The notes beneath the pieces were generated by a model that was not told the origin of the DNA, did not search any database, and was given only the letters and a program-made list of their open reading frames with translations. A DNA stretch of 64,000 nucleotides, taken from the NCBI GenBank assembly GCA_023375785.1, contig SZWC01000529.1, forward strand, positions 21,919 through 85,918. Reading direction: 5' to 3'. The stretch's first letter is position 1. Each line of letters starts with the position of its first letter. Positions 10,416 to 21,279 of this stretch are shown one piece after another. This stretch comes from Penium margaritaceum (lineage: Eukaryota; Streptophyta; Zygnematophyceae; Desmidiales; Peniaceae). The translations under genes and the position numbers were made by a program.

Positions 10416-11392
10416 TCTCCTTTCGCGCTCGCTGGTTCCGCGCCGGATCTGCTCCGCGTCTTTGCCGTTCCGTGGTTCCGCGGGGCAATTGTTTGCTTGG
10501 CTTTTGCTGCCTCTCCTGGTCTTCCGCGGATGTCCCCCATTCTCAGGACGCCGCACGTAGGTAGTGCTCCGCGGCTCACTCGTTGCCGGCACGAGAGTTT
10601 GCCACCTCGTGGCATCTGACTCCTCTGCCTGCAGAACCGCGTTATGTGGCCGTGCGTAAGGCCGTGTCGTCGCTGACAGCACCTTTCACCCTCCTTGCTT
10701 TCCTTGGTGGTGAATGTTCCTAGCGGAATCCTTAATGGATCCAAGATCATAAGTAGAGCGACCAACAGGACAAGCATACACTCTGAATAGGAGAGTTTGT
10801 CTTCTGCAGAATGCCTTTGCGGAGAGCACTCTTCCTGTTCCTTAGACGGGGGTGGATCTCAGATAGGAAGCGGGGGTAAAAGGAGGAACTTGATTGAAAA
10901 ATGTGCGGATCAATGATACATGAGGCGGCAGTATGGATCTGAATGAGTCAGGACTTTAGCCTTTCAACTGGAATCAATGCTTGCATCAAGTCTCACAGTT
11001 CAAGATCAGATCAAGATTCCATCTCCTTGGTTCCTCCGCTACACAACTACTTTATACTCATAGCACTCTAAGTCTCCTCCTACAACACTCTTTCCTTTAC
11101 TTTGGACTCCGCGCGGTGCATTACACGCACCGCGGGTCTCGTCCTTGATTACACAACAGACTACTTCTTCTGCATTTCTCTGAGCTACGATTGCTTCTTC
11201 CTCTACTCCGCGGCTTGGGTGCACGCGGTCTTGTGTTCTTCCTTGAATCGTCGTCTTCGCGCGGTGTGTCCTTTCGGCCCTCCTCCTTGATCACCGCTGC
11301 CAACCCTGGGCTGTCATTGGCCGAGCTCCTACCGCCCTCTTACTGAGAGCCGGTTCTGCCGGCGAGTGTCTTACACGTCCGACGCTCCTGCT
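10416..11392 (-). other. Shared LTR-like and leader block between G1 and G2 (left part)
   Basis: No convincing coding sequence. About 11085-11290 resembles 20130-20300 upstream of G2: a phrase like TTGGACTCCGCGCGGTGC, then CACCGCGGGTC, then CGCGGCT and GTTCTTCCTTGAATC. The likeness continues into 11400-11720 against 20420-20700. I read this as the 5' LTR of G1, which may also serve as the 3' LTR of G2. I could not fix the LTR ends or find a primer site. Confidence 0.45.
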
Positions 11393-12271
11393 TCACCCCC
11401 ACCTCTCCGCGGCTCGGCACATGTTCTCTTTCCACCGCGGATTCTCATCCCTGCCTATTCCGCCTCTTCTTGCCTCCTCCGCGTCAATCGCTTCCAATGG
11501 CCGTACAGAAGCCGCCGTTGATTGTTTATTCCCTGGCGGCAACTTTTCTTGCCTCTCCTCCTCCACCGCCACAGGATTCCGTGCCACCCCACGCTCTATC
11601 GCAACCGTATTGCGGGAGCCAGCATCCCTTGCGCGTTCTCCGGTGCTCCGCGGCCTCCCCCTCATCCTCCTCCGCAGATCTGTGGTCGCGGCCACCTCTT
11701 TCCGCAGACTTGTGGATTGCGGCAACTTCCTTTGGCGGATCCACCTTATCCCCAGCGGAGATGCAGTGGATCTCCGCATGACATCGTTGCAGACCAGGAG
11801 CCGCCATTTGCGGGCAGTATTCACCGTGCCTTCTTGTTGTTCTTTGTAAAGAAATGCTGCCACACCTGTCATTCCATTGCTTGGCTGAATATAGAGGATG
11901 TTGCAGAGCGCCGAGATGAGTGGCTCCGCACTTGCTATTCCCAGCAGTTGATATTGTCGTCCGTGCTGGTTCAGTGCCAGTGCAGTCTTGGCTGCGCCTT
12001 TCAGATCTACCTGCCATGCCTTGTTATAGAAGGAGTCCCCCATGTCCGCGCGGGTTGCCTCCGGGAGCTCGTCGTGCAGGTGCATAACAACACTGCTGAC
12101 CACGTCGAGTAGCTGGTTTGCCCTGTGCTGATCTCCGCTATCTCCGGAGCTCTCTTCCAGGTAGGTCCGCGCAATCTCCATTGTCGTTCCCGCACTCAAC
12201 GCGGGATGTGGTGTACCGTGCGCCGGCTTGTCTCGCGAGGCTGGTGGGGAGGAAGAGTGCGCTGCTCGCAC
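11393..12271 (-). CDS. Unrecognised 292-codon reading frame at the 3' side of G2
   Basis: Open from ATG at 12271 to 11393. The first 25 residues are Ser/Pro/Ala-rich. Residues about 30-170 look like a folded, mainly helical domain, with phrases MEIARTYLEESSGDSGDQHR, SVVMHLHDELPEATRADMG and NILYIQPSNGMTGVAAFLYK. The last 110 residues are basic and low in order. That last part overlaps sequence resembling the region upstream of G2 (20420-20700), so it may be LTR. There is no DTG, zinc finger, membrane span or signal peptide. I do not recognise it. It follows the G2 Pro-rich tail on the same strand, and G1 is cut before the equivalent place. It may be an accessory 3' gene, a captured host fragment, or chance. 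Confidence 0.4.
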   Translation of the reverse strand: MRAAHSSSPPASRDKPAHGTPHPALSAGTTMEIARTYLEESSGDSGDQHRANQLLDVVSSVVMHLHDELPEATRADMGDSFYNKAWQVDLKGAAKTALALNQHGRQYQLLGIASAEPLISALCNILYIQPSNGMTGVAAFLYKEQQEGTVNTARKWRLLVCNDVMRRSTASPLGIRWIRQRKLPQSTSLRKEVAATTDLRRRMRGRPRSTGERARDAGSRNTVAIERGVARNPVAVEEERQEKLPPGNKQSTAASVRPLEAIDAEEARRGGIGRDENPRWKENMCRAAERWG

Positions 12272-12339
12272 AAAGGGGCCAGGGGGCGGTGGTGCGCCTG
12301 CGAATGCGATTAGTGCTGGCGATGTGAGAGGGACCAGCG

Positions 12340-12759
12340 TCAGAGGTGTTCTGGTGACGCTACTGGGGTAGGTGCGGTGGGTGGTGCGGTGGAGCCTAGT
12401 ACCGGAGTTACTCCAGGTGAGACTGGTGATGCTGCCGTTGTTGGGGGTGCGGAAGGGTCCGATGCCAGGGCTATTCTAGGTGAGGTTGTCGCTACTGTCG
12501 TTGAGGGTGTAGGGGGACCCCGTGGGGCCACAGGTGTCCCAGGCCACGTAGAGGGGATGCGAGGAGCCGGGGATGTTCTAGGTGGCGCGGAAGGGCCCCG
12601 GGCAGCCGGAGATGCCCCAAGTGATACAAGATGGCCCAAAGTTGGAGATGCTTCACGTGATGTTGCTGCTGCTGCTACTGCTGAGGGCGCAAAAGGGTCC
12701 CGGGGGGCTTGAGATGCCCCAGGTGAGGCTGACGCCATAGGTGGTGGGGAGAGTCTCAT
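12340..12759 (-). pseudogene. G2 Pro/Ala/Ser/Thr-rich tail
   Basis: A 139-codon open stretch made almost only of Pro, Ala, Ser, Thr, Val and Gly, with phrases such as PSAPPTTAASPVSPGVTP. It corresponds to the tail of G1 (3906-4382) in position and composition but hardly in exact sequence, as expected for a fast-evolving disordered segment. It sits after the second retropepsin and before the unrecognised frame at 12271. Confidence 0.5.
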
Positions 12760-13002
12760 TCAGGCCACAGCTCGGTTTGCAGTCTCCCACCGGATAGCTC
12801 GCCGTGTAATGCCACCACCCCCCCGGTTCGCATGCTTGGACCCTACGCCGGACGGGCAAACCATGGTAGAGGTAGTTCCGCGGTTTACCCCCAAGCTTTG
12901 TGTGACGTGGCGAGTGAACCCGATGCCAGAGGTCGATGGCATGAGAACCATGGGAAGTGGATAAAAGGACAGACGAGTTGAGGAAAAGAGCGTGGTAAAT
13001 GA

Positions 13003-13605
13003 TCAAATGCTGGAGACATAAATGAGACTGAGGATGCGGGCACAGAGCAATACATCCGCTTGGCGCGGCGCAAGCCAGTCGACTGCGAGGAGCATGTCAT
13101 ATGTGCGGTCATCCCACACTTGTATGGTGTGCGGTGCATGCACATTGGCGATATGGATGGGGAGGGCTACGATCTGACCGATGGGTGCATCGATGGCTCC
13201 GGTGGATATGGAGAAGCAGAGTCGAGTAGGTGTGATGAGGTGGTCCACTCGTAAGGTACGAGCCATCCGCAGCGCGATGGTGGTATGGGTGGCGCCGGTG
13301 TCCACGATGGCTACGAATTTGCGGCCACAAACCCAGACGTGGCACCATGCTACGTGGACTTCAGCGAGTGCCGTTGGACCGGGTATCAGCGGTATAGGGG
13401 CCCACGTGCACGGCGCGCGACGGGAATCCTCCCGGACGTGGGAGTGTGCCATAGCGATGGCATGGGCCACCATGCGGACATGTGCATCATTTGTGAAGGT
13501 ACAGGAGAGGTGGATGCCAGCGGGAGAGAGCGAGGGGTTTATGGAGAAAAAGAGGTCATGGAGACGCCCCGCAGACGCAAGTGAGTGGAGGAGGAAGTCA
13601 ACCAA
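13003..13605 (-). pseudogene. G2 second retropepsin-like domain, after RNase H
   Basis: A 200-codon open stretch. It opens with MVDFLLHSLASAGRLHDLFF, matching the same place in G1. Then come HVAWCHVWVCGRKFVAIV and DTGATHTTIAL, the D-T-G-A loop, followed by GQIVALPIHIANVHAPHT and DDRTYDMLLAVDWLAPRQAD, the second half of the retropepsin fold. It lies downstream of RNase H, as in G1. The D-T-G triplet is kept in the second protease of both copies. Confidence 0.75.
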
Positions 13606-13892
13606 GGAAAGGGGACGGCGAGTATCAAGGAGAGGGGAGGCAGAGGGTACGGGAGACGGCGTCAGAGGGGCGGTTATAGCTGCCGCGGCAGAGGGAGTCC
13701 GGCGTGATTGTGGTAGTGAAGAGCGGGGGGGGGGAGATGTGGTGCGATTTCCTCGAGCGTCCAGCTGCGGATGGTGGCATTGAAATGTCGGGGAAGCTGG
13801 TGCCCATTGGAATGGAGGGCTGAAAGAGTCTCCGCGGTGTCAAGGGGCTCGGCTGGTTCTATCTCAGACAGGAGTTGGTACGCAGTTGTATA

Positions 13893-14309
13893 TTACTCAT
13901 CCGTGAATTCTTCAGCGACGCCTTCCCACAGAGGTTCATTGTTCGCCGGGAGAGGAGTCCCTATGGGGGGTTCCAGGAGGTCTTTCCGCGGATCCGCGGA
14001 GTGGGGCCAATCTTTGTGAGGGAGGCGACTAAGAGCATCCGCGTGTCGATTGGCGAGCGCGGGCTGGTACTTGATCTTGAAGTTATAGCCCTGTAGGAGG
14101 AGGGCCCATTTGGCCAATATACCCTCATGATTTTGTGTTTTGAGGAGCCATTGTAACACTTGGTGATTGGTCAGGAAAGTGAAGGGCTTGCCGTTCTTGA
14201 TGTAGTCGCGGAAGTGCTGAAGCACCCATAACACAGTTAAACACTTGCCCTTAACTGGTGGGTAGCTCCGCTCACCATCTGCGAGGGCACGTCTGGCATA
14301 CGCAATCAC
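13893..14309 (-). pseudogene. G2 RNase H domain
   Basis: A 138-codon open stretch with DGERSYPPVKGKCLTVLWVL, FTFLTNHQVLQWLLKTQNHE and YQPALANRHADALSRLPHK, the standard order of Ty3/gypsy RNase H motifs. It then runs on through GTPLPANNEPLWEGVAEEF toward the second retropepsin. No chromodomain or integrase start follows. Confidence 0.85.
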
Positions 14310-14608
14310 TCGCTGGACTGTTTGTGGACTGATTGCGATAGCATGGCGCCGAGGCCGTCCCAGGACCAGTCAGTGGTGATGGAGAAGGGAAGGTTGAAAT
14401 CAGGAAACTCAAGCATGGACGCGGTGACCAGGCGATGTTCGATCTCCGCCCAAGCAGTGCCACACTCCGGCGTCCATTCGAACGGGATGTCCTGATGGGT
14501 CAGCTACTGCTGTGGGCGGATGATTCGGGCGTGGTCACGGACAAACTTACGGTACAAGGAGACAAAGCCGAGAAAGATCTTGACCTGTCATGCAGTGGTG
14601 GGTTGGCG

Positions 14609-15200
14609 TCACTCCCGCATGGCCGCGGTTTTTGCGAGATCGGTTTTGATGCCGTCGGCATTCATGACGATCCCCCAAAATTCCATTTCCGCGGTGCCAA
14701 TGGAACACTTGGCGGCATTGAGCTTGAGGTTGGCAGCCCGGCGAGCCGAGAAGACATCGGAGAGGGAGGAGAAGAGGTCCGCGAAACTGTGGACCACAAC
14801 CATGATATCATCAATGTAGTAGCTCACGTTGGGGACATCGCGGAGGGTGGAATCCACGATGCGTTGGAACGTGGCGCTAGCGTTGCGGAGACCAAATGGC
14901 ATACGGGTGAAGGCATAGAGCCCCTTAGGAGTAATGAAAGCTGTATTGACAATGGAGTCCGGGTGCATGGGGACAGCGTGGAAGGCCGCCTTGACATCGA
15001 TGTTTGCGAGCCATCCGCGCCCCTGTTGTCGCTCTTAGATGTCGACGATTCGCGGCATGGGGTAGGCGTCGTCCTCCGTAACATGGCTGAGGTCGCGGGA
15101 GTCCACACAGAAGCGTTTGGACCCATCCGGTTTGCCGCCGATGACCAAGTTAGCACGCCAGGGGTTGACGATGGGGACTATTACGCCCTACGCCTTCAAC
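14609..15200 (-). pseudogene. G2 reverse transcriptase
   Basis: The left part (14609-14968) contains YAFTRMPFGLRNASATFQRI, the canonical F-x-x-MPFGLxNAPATFQ motif, and NVSYYIDDIMVVVHSF with the Y-x-D-D box. The part near 15040-15190 reads as the fingers region in another piece, with KPDGSKRFCVDSRDL and DAYPMPRI. The palm region is better preserved than in G1. Plus-strand frame 14435-15316 (293 codons) is only the antisense shadow. Confidence 0.85.
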
Positions 15201-15689
15201 TCCGTGAAGCCTTTGTTGATGATCTGTTCTTGGTCACGGAGGATCCGGCGGACCTTGTCTTTGACCGCGACAGCCGCGCCGGTGTTAGTGAAATGGAAGG
15301 CATCAACGCCTCATAGTTCTGTCGCCGCGCCAGCAAAGATATCCGCATAGGAGTCCAGTAGTTCCCGGAGGTCTTGCTTTTGGTGGGGTGAGAGTCGAGG
15401 GTGCAGAATATGATCCCATCGTGGGGGTAGAGATGATCGTTGGTCGTGGATGGGGTAGAAATCGTTTTCGTCATCCAGGGGAAGGCCTTGGCCAAATGCC
15501 TGTTTGCTTTGCTGCCACAGCCCCAAGAGGCTACCATGCACTCCCGGTTCCGCGTGGTCTGCGGAGAATTCACGCCATTCACCAACAGGTATCTATTCCG
15601 TGTCAAGGGCAACCTCCACGGGGGCTTGGCTGCGGAGGGAACGCATGCGTGCATCTTCCTGTGCCGCGTCAAAGAGAGATAACGGTGAG

Positions 15690-16166
15690 TTACTGGTCAC
15701 CGGCACCGCTGCTCGATCTCCCTAATGAGGGCGTATTCCTTTGTACCAGTGGCGGAGGTGAGTTGCATGACCCCCGGTGAGAACAGGATGTTGCCTTGAC
15801 GCGGAAGGAGATAGTCCATACCCAAGAGGACATCATAAGTCTAGGCATGTGTGACTTGGATATCCATTGGTTTGTGAAGAGAACCCACCTGCATGGGCAG
15901 GCCCCGGACTTCTCCATCCCCATAATCCATCCCTCCCGCGAATCGCTTAAACGTCGGCGCGTTCGAAGGATGTAGTTTGTCCATCCAATGAGGTGCAGGA
16001 CGCGGAGTGCCACGGTAGTGTGGGTTGTCTCTGTGTCAATGATAGCGAGGAGCTTGCGGCGGCAGATCCAAATCACGCAACAGGCAACTTCGTAGTGGCG
16101 GTCATCGCTACGAGGTGGTTCCAGAGGCTGTGGTGCCCAACCCCATTCTATCTCCTCTGTAGTCAA
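15690..16166 (-). pseudogene. G2 first retropepsin (canonical position)
   Basis: Starts with EIEWGWAPQPLEPPRSDDRH, then HYEVACCVIWICRRKLLAII and a TTHTTVALRVLHLIGW segment, which match the first protease of G1 and, more distantly, the second protease of both copies. It stands between the capsid region and the reverse transcriptase. This copy is more decayed than the second protease of the same element. From 16167 to 16949 I see only a linker with Gln-rich stretches. Confidence 0.65.
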
Positions 16167-16949
16167 TCCTAGTAGGGCCTCTGCTACGACCCGTCGGGTA
16201 TTCCGAGTGCCATGTGTTGGAGTGGTACAGGTGAGGGAGATGCCAACGGTGTGGAGGCGATGGTTGGCGCGGGTGAACTCCTCTTGGAACCGCGGAGCCA
16301 GCTTGGGGTGAAGTCAGAGAAAATCAAAGAAATTTACGGAGGCAATGGGAGTGGTGAAGAGTTTGTCTATCGGGTCTGTGGATTTTTTGGCAATGGAGGG
16401 AGCATTGTGGGGAACCAATAAGGTATTGGCGGTAGCTGGAACTTTCATAGGTGCAAGATCAGTAGTTTGTCGCTTTTTCGGAGGTCACACAGAATGGGCA
16501 GTAATGGCCTCCTGTAGTCAGGTCTCAGCAGCTTCTGCCCGTTCCCGCAGCTCGCTCTGTAGTTGTGCAGCAACCTGAAGGTCCCATCCGCGGAGCTTGA
16601 GTCGACGGGCTTGGGTAATGAGCGCCGTTTCCTCAAGTGCGGGTGTAACCTCTGTGGTTTCATCCTCCGCCATAGGCAAACCTAGTCTTACGTTGTGGAC
16701 ACCGGCCGTGGGGTTTGGCGACGGGTTTGGCAGGATACCTTGTCATGTTTACTGGGTCGCTTGGTCCTGTCCCGTGGGGGGCGGAGGCGGTTGCTGTTGC
16801 TGCTGCTGCTGGTGCCGCTGATGCTGTTATTGCTGGCCTGGCCACGTCTGGGCGTAATACTGCTGCCACTGTTGGACCATGGGATCTTGGGACACTTGGT
16901 CAGAGCGCGGAGCTGCTTGTCGTTTACGTGGGCAATCCCGAGCAATGTG

Positions 16950-17825
16950 TTACAGGCTCTGGCACGTGTAGCAAGCTCTCGGCTGCTGTTGCTGCTGGGG
17001 CGGGACGTGGGAAGGGGAGGGTGCATGAGTTTCACTGCCCTGGTATTGCCGGGTGGGCCGCTGCCAGGTGAAAATAGATGTGGCGTCTGGCACCGCGTCT
17101 TGGAGGGAATGATAGTGGTCCGTAATCATGAGGCTCCGGATTTCATCAGGAAGTGCACGGATGAGGTTTTGCTGCAGGATCCACAGCGGCAGGCCTTCCC
17201 CTTGCGGGCTTTTGGCCACTGAAGCGCAGGTCAGGATCTGGTCCAGAAATCTACGGATATCGTCATCTTTGTGCATGACCTTCTTTTCAATCTTCCGCAT
17301 CCCTTCCTCCTTTGTCAGGTACTTGAAGCTCTCGACGAGGGAATTGCCAAAGTCCCAAAAAGAAGGGAAAGGGGCCCGCACGTTGTACCAATCAGCTGCA
17401 GCCCCCTGGAGATGAAGTTCCGCGTTGGTGAGGCAGATATCAGGTGGAATTTGGCCGATGCTAGCATAGGGAGTGAGTTGTTTGAGCCAGACCCATGGGT
17501 CCTCCTCTGGGGCACCTTTGAAGGAGTCCAACCGCGGGATATTTGCGGGTTCAGAACGGATATATTGCAGCTGCAGAACGGTGCTGCGGTTAGTGGTGAG
17601 CGCAGTCACGGCACGTGGGGGCAGAATGGTTGCAAGAGGGGCCGCGGCGTATCCCGCTAAGGGTTTGAGTGTTTGGGGTTGTTCCGCGGCCACAACAAAT
17701 CCTGGCTGCATAGGTGGGGGAAGCACGTACCAAGAGGTAGGCAATGACGCAGTAGCGGTGTAAGGTGTGGGGAAGAATGCTGTCGGAGAGGGCGGAGTCT
17801 GAATCCCAGGCGCTGATGGCATCAT
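16950..17825 (-). pseudogene. G2 Gag capsid region with start of a zinc knuckle
   Basis: A 291-codon open frame. Residues about 85-240 are the retrotransposon Gag fold: FKGAPEEDPWVWLKQLTPYA, ELHLQGAAADWYNVRAPFPS, LVESFKYLTKEEGMRKIEKK and PLWILQQNLIRALPDEIRSL, nearly the same as G1. The C-terminal part is Pro/Gln-rich with a PPQQQQQPRACYTC stretch whose C-x-x-C looks like the first half of a CCHC knuckle; HIARDCPRKR-type sequence follows just beyond. Confidence 0.85.
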
Positions 17826-17849
17826 CTAGGGTACCCAATATGTTTGGTT

Positions 17850-18843
17850 GACAGGAATTGCCGTCGCGGAATAGGACTGAACCGCTGGTCACATGCTCGC
17901 AGTTAGGGCTGCCATCGTCCTTGTAGCGTGTTGTGTTCCATGCATCTGTTGCGGCAGTAGGTGCGAATGGCTCTGTACTGTTGGTGGCAAATGTTGGATT
18001 GGTAGCGGTGCTCCCACGTGCACTACTCCAATCATTTGCTGATGAGGAATTTGTTGCTGGACAATCGCTGGTAGCTGCGGCGGTTCGCCGGCGACGAGCA
18101 TCGGTAGTGTCATCCCCTCTTGTGCCGTGCCCCCTGAGTGCTGATCTTGTGTTGCCCACCGAGACGGAGCGGAAGGCTGGATTATGGCATTCATCTATGC
18201 CAAACCCTCAACTTTCTGCTGCTGATGGGTCGGTGGTTCAGTCCCCGTTGGTGGTGCTTATGCTAGGGCTCCCTGGTGGGTAAGGCACGCACCTTAAGTT
18301 CTTGGCTGCGTCATCCTTGCGGAGGGCTGGAGCGACATCCCTGGTTGCGGCATGGGCTGCCAAGGTTGTTGGGTGAGTGGTCCCGATACCAGCAGTGCTC
18401 CTGCATGCATTGCACTGGCTACCGCCTTGGATGGGTGCATTTTTTGCTGTGGCGGTGCTCTTGGTGTGGTCAGTGAGGGTACTCCCATCAATGGTACACT
18501 GATGCTCAGCTGTGGAGGCTTGTGCTGCAATACTGGGCCAAACATGTAGTGCTACAGCGGCTCTCCTGTCTAGTCGACTCCCGGAGACTACTGTAGTAAG
18601 TACATCGGTGGTTGAGAGGGTGCGACGGGTTCCACCATCGTCGCTCCCGCAAGCGCGGAAGGGTGACTTGCTAGTGGCTGGTTCACCGACAATAGCGCGG
18701 ATCCCGGTGCTTGTGGAGGCCCCGGCATCCCTAGTAGCTCGCCTCCCGGGTGGAATGCTGGTAGGGTTACCTGCTGCTACTGTGATCCCGTTGCGGGTGG
18801 TCCCATTGCCATGTCTCCTGGGACCGTTCCTGCCACCTGCCAC
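17850..18843 (-). pseudogene. G2 Gln/Pro-rich stretch upstream of the capsid region
   Basis: Open pieces at 17889-18194 and 18294-18545 are rich in Gln, Pro, His, Thr and Met, for example QLPAIVQQQIPHQQM and PQPGMSLQPSARMTQPRT. Counterpart of G1 8540-9614. Likely a disordered N-terminal part of Gag; no recognised domain. Confidence 0.5.
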
Positions 18844-19109
18844 AGCAGGATGGAGTTCAGAGACATCCCAAGGGCTGGAGCTAGCGGTTATTTCTGGTAC
18901 GAATCCGTCGCTCGCCGTTGGTCACCTACTTCTGGGTTGTCGGTAGTTGCCGCCTCCTCGGGGTTCTGTGTCTGCGAATGTGTCGTCAAAGATGCGTGGT
19001 GTGCCGCCATGCCACCAGCCACAGTCGACTGCTGCGCGCCAAGACGCTGGTAGACCAGTCCGTGATAGGCTCCGAGTCCTCCACCATCAGAGTGTTCCTT
19101 TGATGATGG

Positions 19110-19541
19110 TTAGGGGTCGAAAACCCGCGGTAGTGCCGCAGTCCCAGCTCCATGTCCCTCCAACTCATGCTGGGAATGGCTAGATCTATGGCTCCCATGG
19201 TCAGAGACTGTCTCCACTTCCACACGGTCGCCCAGAGCGTTCATGATTCGACGCCGATGCAGTTGCTCCAGCCACTCGTTCACAAATCGATGTTGGGCAA
19301 GTGGTCCCACGCCTGGCAAGGAGCTCATTGGGGTGCGGGACAGCACCGGCGAGGAGCGCCGGTCATCCTCGTAGCTGGTGGCTCGGCGGGCAAGAAGTAC
19401 CGCACGGATGACTTCTGCTGTGTTCTCCTGAAGTCTTGATAAACAAAAATTGCTGCCGACATTAATGACTGATCTAGAGATCGCGTGCACTTCTGCTAAA
19501 TGAAAAGCGATGAACTCTCCATGCTCACCGCACCATGACAT
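19110..19541 (-). pseudogene. G2 conserved N-terminal Gag block
   Basis: A 143-codon frame starting MSWCGEHGEF at 19541. It shares SPVLSRTPMSSLPGVGPLAQ and EWLEQLHRRRIMNA with the G1 block. The Met at the point where similarity begins makes 19541 a likely Gag start. The SWCGEHG motif is not one I can assign to a known family. Upstream (19560 on) is leader and LTR-like sequence. Confidence 0.55.
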
Positions 19542-19559
19542 TGATACACCCAGTTTTGC

Positions 19560-20186
19560 CGCGCCTGTAGCTTTCTCCGTGTAGGCTTGACTTCACGCGT
19601 AATCCGCGGATTGTGCACTTCTAACTATTACCACAATCTCTACCCAGATAGATAGCAGCATCACAACTTCCCTACCCCTACCTATGGGCAGTTCTGTGGA
19701 CTAAAGACCTCAACCTCGGTGCACAGACCTCACTGATGAATGACACTCCGTGGTCCACTCCTTGCCACACGGGAGCCGCAACCGCGTCGCTTCTAACTCC
19801 TCTCCGCAGACACCTTGTTCCGTTGACGTGTGCAAGCAAAGGCACTGCTGGTAGTTCGCTTCACTCAGACTTTTGGTTCCTCGCACACACAATTCCGCTG
19901 TCCGCTGACAGGGCTCCAAGGAGAACACGGGAGCAGCAGGACGGAGAGCAATGGGAGTGGTTGAATGTCTTAGATGAATCTGGCAAAGTACATGAATGCG
20001 ATATACTTATTAGGAGTATATGCAAGACTGAGTTGCACCTGTGGTACTGCTACTGAGGCCCCTTTCTAGTTGGGACACTGCACGGCGTGTCTACATGTCG
20101 TCAGTCTCATTCCTCTTACAGTACCATATTTTCCGCCTACTTGGACTCCACGCGGTGCGGCTAAGCACCGTGGGTCTTGTCCTCGG

Positions 20187-20222
<36 letters not shown>

Positions 20223-20716
20223 CACATCCTGTATTGATCATTTCCTACATCCGCGGCTCGTGTACGCGGTTTCTCATGTTCTTCCTTGAATCTACGTCCC
20301 CCGTGCTACGTCTTTAGGGGCTGCTTTGTGATTGATGTACGATCACTCATGCTGATTGGATGTTCTTCCCTTGACTGCTCGGCCCTTCCGCTGACCTATC
20401 TGCACCCTGTCAGTGATTGCGGGTCTTGCCGCGGCTTGTCCCTGTCCTCCTTGCACCGCGGATTTCCCACCACCGTTTCCTGCCTCTTTCTCTCTCCGCC
20501 ACAAGCAGTTGAGCTACGAGAACCGCTGCAGATGGTTGTGCTAACATGTGGCGGCTCTCCTTTAGACCCCCGGGTCCTCATCGCCCCTGGACTCCGCGCT
20601 ACCCCTCGCTCAACCGCGTCTGTGGGAGCCAGCGTTCTGTGTGCGGATCTAAGCGTGCCTATGCTTTTCTCCGTGGATGGATCTTCCCCGCGGGGTTGTG
20701 GTGGAAGTGTGCTCGA
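19560..20716 (-). other. LTR-like and leader block upstream of G2
   Basis: No convincing coding sequence. It shares with the middle block (11085-11720) TTGGACTCCACGCGGTGC-like, GTTCTTCCTTGAATC and GGGAGCCAGC phrases and a high density of CCGCGG. It is therefore probably the G2 5' LTR plus leader. Its right edge meets satellite at 20717, where CACAAGGACC of a B monomer resumes. The exact LTR ends could not be fixed. Confidence 0.45.
20192..20221. repeat. (CA)n microsatellite
   Basis: About 15 uninterrupted CA dinucleotides inside the LTR-like block. The related block near 11150 lacks the run, so it grew in this copy only. Confidence 0.95.
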
Positions 20717-21279
20717 CACAAGGACCTTCAACAAGTTGTGGCACGATGTGGATACCATGCACGACGACCAACCAAAGTAGGCGTATATTCCTGACCATGA
20801 CCAAGTAATGTCACCAAGTGTGGTAAACTTTGACAGCTCATAACACGAGTCACAAATGGTCAGAGTGGAAGACAATGGTTCGTGAATGCTGGTTATCGAG
20901 TAGCAAGTACAAATACCTTCAATATGTAGTGGCACTGCGTGGCTACCATGCACCGTGACCAACCAAAGTATGCATATGTCATTGACCATGACCAACGAAT
21001 TTCACTTCATGTGGTCAGCGTTGACAACTCACAACACGATACACAGATAGTCAAAAGGGGTGTAACAATGGGTTGGGAATACTAGCTATAAACTAGAAAG
21101 CACAAATACAATAAATTTGTACTAACACGGCGTGGTAACCATGTACTGTGACAAACCAAACTAGGCATATGTCACTAACCATGACGAAATGAATTTCATA
21201 GTGTGTGGTCAATACTGAAAACTCATAACACGAGTCACAACTGGTCTGCGGGGGAAGTAATGGGTTGGGAACACTAGTT
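20717..21279 (+). repeat. Satellite block 2 (forward), about 3 monomers
   Basis: The end of a B monomer, then C (key near 20805), D (near 20995) and E (near 21185), in the same order and strand as block 1. It ends within an E monomer at ACACTAGTT, where unrelated DNA starts at 21280. Confidence 0.9.

Larger units (their letters stand above)
3776..20716 (-). mobile_element. Two Ty3/gypsy-like elements head to tail (G1 and G2), broken
   Basis: Both elements read on the minus strand and show the same order of parts: Gag N-terminal block, Gln/Pro-rich stretch, Gag capsid region, retropepsin, reverse transcriptase, RNase H, a second retropepsin, and a Pro/Ala/Ser/Thr-rich tail. G1 occupies about 3776-10400 and G2 about 12300-19550. 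Between them lies one LTR-like block, so the arrangement resembles internal-LTR-internal-LTR from recombination between copies. G1 has no LTR at its left edge; satellite follows the tail directly. No integrase was seen in either. Each copy is broken in many places (more than ten in total). The flanking satellite is not a simple short target duplication: it stops in a C monomer and resumes in a B monomer. Confidence 0.85.

Noticed and set aside
13181-13783. 200-codon plus-strand frame
   Set aside because: Antisense of the G2 second retropepsin; no domain of its own.
14435-15316. 293-codon plus-strand frame
   Set aside because: Antisense shadow of the G2 reverse transcriptase.
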